This document shows positions 11,357 to 15,306 of a stretch of DNA of 15,306 nucleotides, piece by piece (position 1 is the first letter of the stretch; each line of letters begins with the position of its first letter). The stretch is from UBA4729 sp038231175 (lineage in GTDB: Bacteria > Patescibacteriota > Saccharimonadia > Saccharimonadales > UBA4665), in NCBI GenBank assembly GCA_038231175.1, contig JBBRLU010000024.1:1-15306 (forward strand). The letters run 5' to 3'. The notes under the pieces were generated by a model that saw nothing but the letters and a program-made list of their open reading frames with translations, made no database searches and had not been told where the DNA came from. A program made the translations under genes and the position numbers.

Positions 11357-11572
11357 TTATTTGACGATGATACCTAAGATCAGCGACACCGAAAAGACGA
11401 TAGCACTGATGATCGTCAGCTGAAAAATAGTCTTGTCGGTACCACGACGGGTAGTGTTGACTTCACCGGCGCCACCGAGTCCGGCACCCAGCGAGGCACC
11501 CCGGGTCTGAACGAGGATTAACAATGTCATGAATAACATTGAGGCGATGGTAATGTAGTTAAAAATGCTCAT
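11357..11572 (-). CDS. secG: SecG, protein-export channel subunit
   Basis: A 71-aa membrane protein matching SecG, the small subunit that supports SecYEG-mediated protein export. Helix 1 is at about 3-21, followed by the conserved cytoplasmic loop LVQTRGASLGAGLGG (about 20-34), and helix 2 is at about 50-69. The length is usual for SecG. Its ATG overlaps the stop of the upstream membrane-protein gene as ATGA, and the anchored solute-binding protein follows after 4 nt, so the three form one operon devoted to the envelope. Confidence 0.92.
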   Translation of the reverse strand: MSIFNYITIASMLFMTLLILVQTRGASLGAGLGGAGEVNTTRRGTDKTIFQLTIISAIVFSVSLILGIIVK

Positions 11573-11943
11573 GCGGGTTTCCGTCTTTCTTCTAAAATAG
11601 CTGTTACTAGATAGTTTACCAGTCCGATCACCATACCGGCAAACACGGCCGCCCAGAAGTTGGTGATATGGAGCGGACCGTACAACTTGCTGGCGATAAA
11701 AACCGTCAGCCCATTGATGATGATCATGAACAATCCTAGGCTGAAAAGAATGGCCGGCAGCGACAAGATTATCAGTATTGGTTTTAGAAATACGTTGATG
11801 ACCGCCAGGATCAAGCCGGCGATGATGATGACTTTGAACTTACTATCATAGGTAATGCTGGAACCCAGTAGGCCGGCGGCGATCCAGAGGCCGAGGCTAC
11901 AGACCAACCAGCGGGTCAAAAAGCTGTAAAAAGGGCGCTGCAT
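11569..11943 (-). CDS. Phage-holin-IV/YvlD-like small membrane protein
   Basis: A 124-aa protein with four predicted membrane helices (about 10-28, 36-58, 61-84 and 91-116). It matches the pattern of the Phage_holin_4_2 superfamily: a conserved NVFLKPILIILSLP stretch (about 50-63), a following GLFMIIINGL and a final FWAAVFAGMVIGLVNYLV helix. Despite the name, chromosomal members are not phage lysis genes, and their role in the envelope is poorly known. It is the first gene of the operon with SecG (4-nt ATGA overlap) and the solute-binding protein. A TGn-extended -10 lies 6 nt before the ATG, so the mRNA is probably leaderless. No phage genes are nearby. Confidence 0.88.
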   Translation of the reverse strand: MQRPFYSFLTRWLVCSLGLWIAAGLLGSSITYDSKFKVIIIAGLILAVINVFLKPILIILSLPAILFSLGLFMIIINGLTVFIASKLYGPLHITNFWAAVFAGMVIGLVNYLVTAILEERRKPA

Positions 11944-11949
11944 AGCTCT

Positions 11950-11958
11950 AGTATAGCA
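11950..11958 (-). promoter_or_regulatory. Extended -10 promoter of the membrane protein/SecG operon
   Basis: Minus strand TGCTATACT: TGn plus -10 TATACT (5/6), with six bases (AGAGCT) to the ATG, which is leaderless geometry. The surrounding TTTGCTATACTA is identical to that of the aminopeptidase promoter at 13235-13243. The -35 is poor. Confidence 0.6.
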
Positions 11959-11979
11959 AAATTACCACTGTTGTAGTGC

Positions 11980-13224
11980 TTATGCTAGTCGGCTGGGCAG
12001 TTTCTTGCTGAGGATGCTGATGCCGCGCCCGGTAATCAGGACGTCGTCCTCGATCCGGACACCGATTCCTTCTTCGGATATATAGATACCCGGCTCGACG
12101 GTAATGATCATGCCGGCAGCCAACGGCAGGTCGTAGTCACCGGCGTCGTGGACGTTAAGCCCCAGAAAGTGTGAGGCGGCGTGCGGGTAGTAGTGACGGA
12201 CGGCATCGTGACTGATTTCGGTTATCAGCTGCAGCTCGATTAATTTTTGACCGGTGTAGGTTTCTATCTGCTGCTCGTAGTCGCTCAGTAAGACGCCCGG
12301 TTTTAATATGCTAAAAGCATACTGTTGGATATCGGCGACGGCTTCGTGAACGGCGCGGGCGCGGGCGCTAGGCGTGCCACGACAGACGGTGCGGGTAATA
12401 TCGGCGGCGTAGTGCTCGACCTCGGCCCCGACGTCGATCACCACCAGCTCGTCGGCTTTGAAGGCGCTGTTATTAGCGACGTTATGCAGCGTGCAGGCCC
12501 GCTCACCGCCAGCCACGATCGGCTCGAAGGCGTGACCGCTGGCGCCGCGACCCCGGAAGCCACGACTGATTTCAGCTTCCAGCTGATATTCATACTGGCG
12601 TTCGGCTAGCTGGGCCGGCTTGATAACGGCCTTGATGGTGGCGGTCGTAATGTCGATAGCCGCTTGGATGGCGGCCAGCTCCGGCACCTGTTTGATCATG
12701 CGTAATCGGACGATGCTGATCGCAATGTCGGTTAATTTCAGATCGGCGACAGTAGTTTCCAGTTGCTCTACCAGCCGAGCCCGAGCCGGATTAGCGTACA
12801 GGCCGTAACGCTCGATATAGCTCGGCGCAGCGGCCACGGTGGCGACCTGTTGGGTCGTCTGCAATCGATCGCTAAGGCGCGCCCAGCCGGCTGTCGTTTC
12901 AAACATCAAGCTGATACCCGAACGCTGCGTCAGGGCCTGGTCGTCGACGGCACCGTCAAAGGCCGTGCGGCTGGCGTCGCGCGGTGGCACAATCAAATAC
13001 TCGTCGTCAACGTCGATGACCAGTAACAAGTCCGGCTCATCGATACCGGTCAGGTACCAGAAGTTAGCATCCTGGCAGAAACTGTAGCTGCTATCGCCGC
13101 CACGCTGCAGTAGGCCGTTAGCGGCAATCACGATCGGACCAGCCAAGCCGACTTCAGCCGCCAGCCGACGGCGATTACCTATAAAGAAGTCAGCACTAAA
13201 GAACGACGGTTTAGAAGGGGTCAT
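11980..13224 (-). CDS. Aminopeptidase P family metallopeptidase (Xaa-Pro aminopeptidase)
   Basis: A 414-aa M24-family peptidase that removes N-terminal residues preceding proline. The N-terminal AMP_N (creatinase-like) domain covers about 10-150, with FWYLTGIDEPD (55-65). The pita-bread catalytic domain covers about 175-405. All five metal ligands are visible: D264 (VVIDVGAE), D275 (AADITRT), H352 (SHFLGLNVHD), E377 (VEPGIYI) and E392 (RIEDDV). H271 and H359 lie in the usual conserved surroundings. The length is slightly below E. coli PepP. It probably binds two Mn2+ and acts in the cytosol on imported or internal peptides. It is a single gene with its own extended -10 promoter and lies between uvrC and the SecG operon. 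Confidence 0.93.
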   Translation of the reverse strand: MTPSKPSFFSADFFIGNRRRLAAEVGLAGPIVIAANGLLQRGGDSSYSFCQDANFWYLTGIDEPDLLLVIDVDDEYLIVPPRDASRTAFDGAVDDQALTQRSGISLMFETTAGWARLSDRLQTTQQVATVAAAPSYIERYGLYANPARARLVEQLETTVADLKLTDIAISIVRLRMIKQVPELAAIQAAIDITTATIKAVIKPAQLAERQYEYQLEAEISRGFRGRGASGHAFEPIVAGGERACTLHNVANNSAFKADELVVIDVGAEVEHYAADITRTVCRGTPSARARAVHEAVADIQQYAFSILKPGVLLSDYEQQIETYTGQKLIELQLITEISHDAVRHYYPHAASHFLGLNVHDAGDYDLPLAAGMIITVEPGIYISEEGIGVRIEDDVLITGRGISILSKKLPSRLA

Positions 13225-13234
13225 AGGTAGCAGT

Positions 13235-13243
13235 AGTATAGCA
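13235..13243 (-). promoter_or_regulatory. Extended -10 promoter of the aminopeptidase
   Basis: Minus strand TGCTATACT, ten bases before the ATG, so the leader is at most about 4 nt. It is identical to the box at 11950-11958. It lies in the 43-bp gap after uvrC. Confidence 0.6.
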
Positions 13244-13267
13244 AAGTCAGACCGACTGTTGCCGGTT

Positions 13268-14785
13268 TTATTTATTAGCCGTCAGTTTGTCGTGTAAATA
13301 GCGGCAGACGACAGCCGCTTTGGCCTTACCGATGGCCGCGGCAATATCAGCTTCCGGTGCTTCAATCACGCCTTTGACCGAGCCGAACGTGCGCAGTAAC
13401 TTCTTCTTAGTAGCCGCGCCGATACCAGGAATTTCTTCTAAGATCGAGACCGTCTGACGCTTTTGCTTGAGCGTGCTGTGGTAGCTGACCGCGAAGCGGT
13501 GGCTCTCATCACGGATCCGCTGTAATAGCTTTATGACATTGGTCGTGTGCGGCAAATTGAGCAGTATGAAATCATCAGTTTCAGTCATAAAACCGTTTAA
13601 TTTATGGAGTACTTCGTGATTCAGTTCAACGTTGGAACGCCCTTTCTGGATGACGATCTGTTCTTCGCGCTTGGCTAGACCGATAAACGGTAAAGTCTGG
13701 CAGCCTTGCTCATCACGGGCAGCGGTGGCGGCGTCGAGCTGGCCCTTACCGCCGTCAATCAGGACTAAACTCGGCTTACCCCAAGCTGCTATATTCTTGA
13801 CGCTCAGCCGCCGCTTGAGCGTCTCGTTCATGTTATAGAAATCGTTATTGTGATTGATCTTAGTCTTGAATTTCCGGTACTCACTCTTGTCACTGACGCC
13901 GTTAGTAAAGACGACCATGCTAGCCACCACATCGGTACCCTGCATGTGGCTGATGTCGTAGCCCTCTATACGCTTTGGGAATTTATCCAGACCCAGCAGA
14001 TCGACCAATTCATTAAGTGCGTGATCCTTGCTGATGTCCATGAATTCCTTGTCAGAAAAGATGACCTGCTGGTTCAGTTTACGCAGACTGAACAATTGAT
14101 TGCGCAGTTTAGCGGCCAGCTCAAAATCCTGGACTTTAGCGGCTTTCTGCATGTCGCGTTCCAGTTCCTTTTCAATCGTTTGGCGCTTACCTTCAATGAC
14201 GGCTATCAGCTTGCGCAGGTTACCGCGGTAGGCCTCGAGTGTCGTTCGGCCTTCTTCCAGACCGGGGTCGAGCCCAAGATGATACTGCAGCGTCGCCCGC
14301 TTCTGACCGGCTAGCTGCCGGGTGGCATACGGAAAGACGCGGCGCAGTAACTTAAGGGCCTGGCGAATCGTCATCGTACTACTGTACGGTCCGAAGTAAC
14401 GGGCGCCGTCGTCGAGCGGCCGGCGAGTGGTCGAAACCGTCGGGTAGCTGCTGTCGTAGTCGATGCGAATGTAGCTCATCGACTTATCATCGCGTAGCAG
14501 TATGTTATAACGCGGCATGTAGCGTCGGATCATTTCGGCTTCTAAAAATAAGGCTTCGATTTCACTATCGACAACCATCCAGTCACGGTCGGCAATGTCG
14601 CGCACCAAAGCTTCGGTCTTCGGGTCGCGAGTTCGTGATTTCTGAAAGTACTGACGCACCCGGTTATTTAAAACCGCCGCCTTGCCGACATAGATAATCG
14701 CTCCCGTAGCGTCCTTATGAAAATAAACTCCGGGTGCTTTAGGTAACTCGGTTAATTTGGTTAGAATTTTTTGTGGAGTATCCAT
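13268..14785 (-). CDS. uvrC: Excinuclease ABC subunit C
   Basis: A 505-aa UvrC, which makes the 3' and 5' incisions around bulky DNA lesions after UvrA/UvrB loading. The N-terminal GIY-YIG nuclease is at about 15-95 (APGVY at 17-21, IYVGKA at 31-36, E77). The UVR motif that binds UvrB is near 205-240. The C-terminal RNase H-like nuclease has D277 (GYDISH), D344 (LIDGGKGQ) and H429 (DESHRF). A helix-hairpin-helix at about 448-500 (EIPGIGAATKKKLL) binds DNA. It is shorter than E. coli UvrC (610 aa). The Cys-rich segment between GIY-YIG and UVR is present but has no cysteine (151-180), and only C362 and C494 exist in the protein. The start is supported by an extended -10 six nt upstream. Confidence 0.96.
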   Translation of the reverse strand: MDTPQKILTKLTELPKAPGVYFHKDATGAIIYVGKAAVLNNRVRQYFQKSRTRDPKTEALVRDIADRDWMVVDSEIEALFLEAEMIRRYMPRYNILLRDDKSMSYIRIDYDSSYPTVSTTRRPLDDGARYFGPYSSTMTIRQALKLLRRVFPYATRQLAGQKRATLQYHLGLDPGLEEGRTTLEAYRGNLRKLIAVIEGKRQTIEKELERDMQKAAKVQDFELAAKLRNQLFSLRKLNQQVIFSDKEFMDISKDHALNELVDLLGLDKFPKRIEGYDISHMQGTDVVASMVVFTNGVSDKSEYRKFKTKINHNNDFYNMNETLKRRLSVKNIAAWGKPSLVLIDGGKGQLDAATAARDEQGCQTLPFIGLAKREEQIVIQKGRSNVELNHEVLHKLNGFMTETDDFILLNLPHTTNVIKLLQRIRDESHRFAVSYHSTLKQKRQTVSILEEIPGIGAATKKKLLRTFGSVKGVIEAPEADIAAAIGKAKAAVVCRYLHDKLTANK

Positions 14786-14791
14786 CTTTTT

Positions 14792-14800
14792 ATTTTACCA
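14792..14800 (-). promoter_or_regulatory. Extended -10 promoter of uvrC, leaderless geometry
   Basis: Minus strand TGGTAAAAT: TGn plus -10 TAAAAT (5/6), with six bases (AAAAAG) to the ATG. It lies between the broken gene at 14806 and uvrC. Confidence 0.5.
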
Positions 14801-14805
14801 CTACA

Positions 14806-15273
14806 TCAACGGGAACGCCGATGCCGGACTCTAGCATCTGACACCGTCAGCCGTTTGTAATAGTCCCGGTCTTTGGCTTGGATAATTTCGATAGATTCAT
14901 CAGTGCCGTCATAGGGCGGCGCATAATTACTGTCGCCCGGTTGTCGAGGTGGCAGACAGGATTCACGATCGATTAGGACCGATGCAATCTTAACAGCGTC
15001 ATGCGATTGGAGAGTGACTCCAAAAAAATCGTCCATATTAAGAAGATAGGCGATTCGTTCAGCCCGAAGGTACTTGGTAGTGTGCTCGGCGGGTAGATTC
15101 CTGGCAGGAACAGCTTCTAGATCATACGGACCAAAATTCAGGTTTAATGCCTTTACAGTGGCGTCTAATCCGCGTTTGTCAGGCCCAACTGCCGCGGTGA
15201 AGATTGTTTCGACGAGTTAGCCGGCAGCGGCAGCGTCGATTGGATTAATAGTTAATTTATTGGGTTCTGACAT
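14806..15273 (-). pseudogene. Unknown gene interrupted by an in-frame TAA
   Basis: The minus-strand ATG at 15273 opens a frame that reads MSEPNKLTINPIDAAAAG and then meets TAA at 15217-15219. The same frame then stays open for 136 codons to TGA at 14806. The 60 codons after the TAA hold no ATG, GTG or TTG until 15036, and the stretch looks like real protein (LVETIFTAAVGPDKRGLDATV, then KYLRAERIAYLLN just before the internal ATG). A 155-aa ancestral protein cut at codon 19 is the simplest reading. A sequencing error, or reinitiation at 15036 giving a 76-aa product, is also possible. The family is not recognised: it is soluble, charged at the C-terminus (RVRHRRSR), with no membrane segment. It ends 20 nt before uvrC. 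Confidence 0.6.
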
Positions 15274-15306
15274 AAACGCATATTTACTGGTAATGAGGGA
15301 ATAGCC

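Noticed and set aside
11569..11943. Prophage signal from the holin-like gene
   Set aside because: The family is common as a chromosomal membrane protein, the gene is coupled to secG, and no other phage genes are present.
11965..11982. Possible terminator after the aminopeptidase (CACT/AGTG stem)
   Set aside because: The stem is only 4 bp and the T-run is poor, so it is not supportable.
13850..14314. 154-aa plus-strand open frame
   Set aside because: It is antisense to the UVR and nuclease parts of uvrC, with no recognisable motif.
1..15306. Alternative code with UGA as glycine
   Set aside because: UGA ends several well-defined genes (HAD, MazG, slipin, Fic) exactly where family length predicts and is used in stop-start overlaps.

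Overview
The window looks like a piece of a compact bacterial chromosome, most probably from the Candidatus Patescibacteria (CPR), with Candidatus Saccharibacteria (TM7) as the best guess. The reasons are very tight gene packing, 1- and 4-base gene overlaps, tRNAs with encoded CCA, a short UvrC, several small genes without recognisable homologues, and a holin-IV-like/SecG/anchored solute-binding-protein cluster. There is no rRNA or ribosomal protein to fix the lineage, so this is inference. UGA is used as a real stop at many genes, which argues against the UGA=Gly code of Gracilibacteria and Absconditabacteria.

Layout. Positions 1-1625 (minus) hold tRNA-Gly(GCC), a HAD phosphatase coupled to an unknown 127-aa protein behind a promoter with an overlapping palindrome, then a terminator and tRNA-Phe(GAA). 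Positions 1686-3465 (minus) are a slipin-MazG-VIT operon in which each stop overlaps the next start. A divergent promoter region then serves a small plus-strand unknown gene (3571-4014). Positions 4018-5252 (minus) hold tRNA-Val(TAC), an unknown gene and a methyltransferase in one apparent unit. Positions 5364-7187 (plus) are an accessory-looking patch: a free-standing LAGLIDADG homing endonuclease ending 3 nt before tRNA-Leu(GAG), a terminator, and a Fic protein with an N-terminal helix-turn-helix whose promoter lies inside a 10-bp dyad. Positions 7215-9509 (minus) hold an FAD-linked oxidase, a small coiled-coil protein, a structured element carrying a copy of a tRNA-Leu 3' segment, a terminator and tRNA-Leu(CAG). 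Positions 9565-14785 (minus) hold a membrane-anchored family-5 solute-binding protein, SecG, a small membrane protein, an aminopeptidase P and UvrC. The right edge (14806-15273) is a gene broken by an in-frame TAA.

How it works together. Most genes are housekeeping: DNA repair (UvrC), nucleotide-pool cleaning (MazG), protein export (SecG), peptide turnover (aminopeptidase, solute-binding protein), metal transport (VIT) and five tRNAs. Recurrent signals are sigma-70-like promoters with a 17-bp spacer or an extended -10 (TGn), and -10 boxes only 6-10 nt upstream of ATG, which suggests many leaderless mRNAs. The most notable points are a tRNA-Gly whose G19-C56 tertiary pair appears to be swapped to U19-A56, a UvrC lacking the iron-sulfur cysteines, an FAD oxidase lacking the usual metal-site histidines, the homing endonuclease next to a tRNA, the Fic operator-like dyad, and the tRNA-derived structured element at 9252-9367. 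I do not see a CRISPR array, insertion sequence or recognisable multi-gene defence island.
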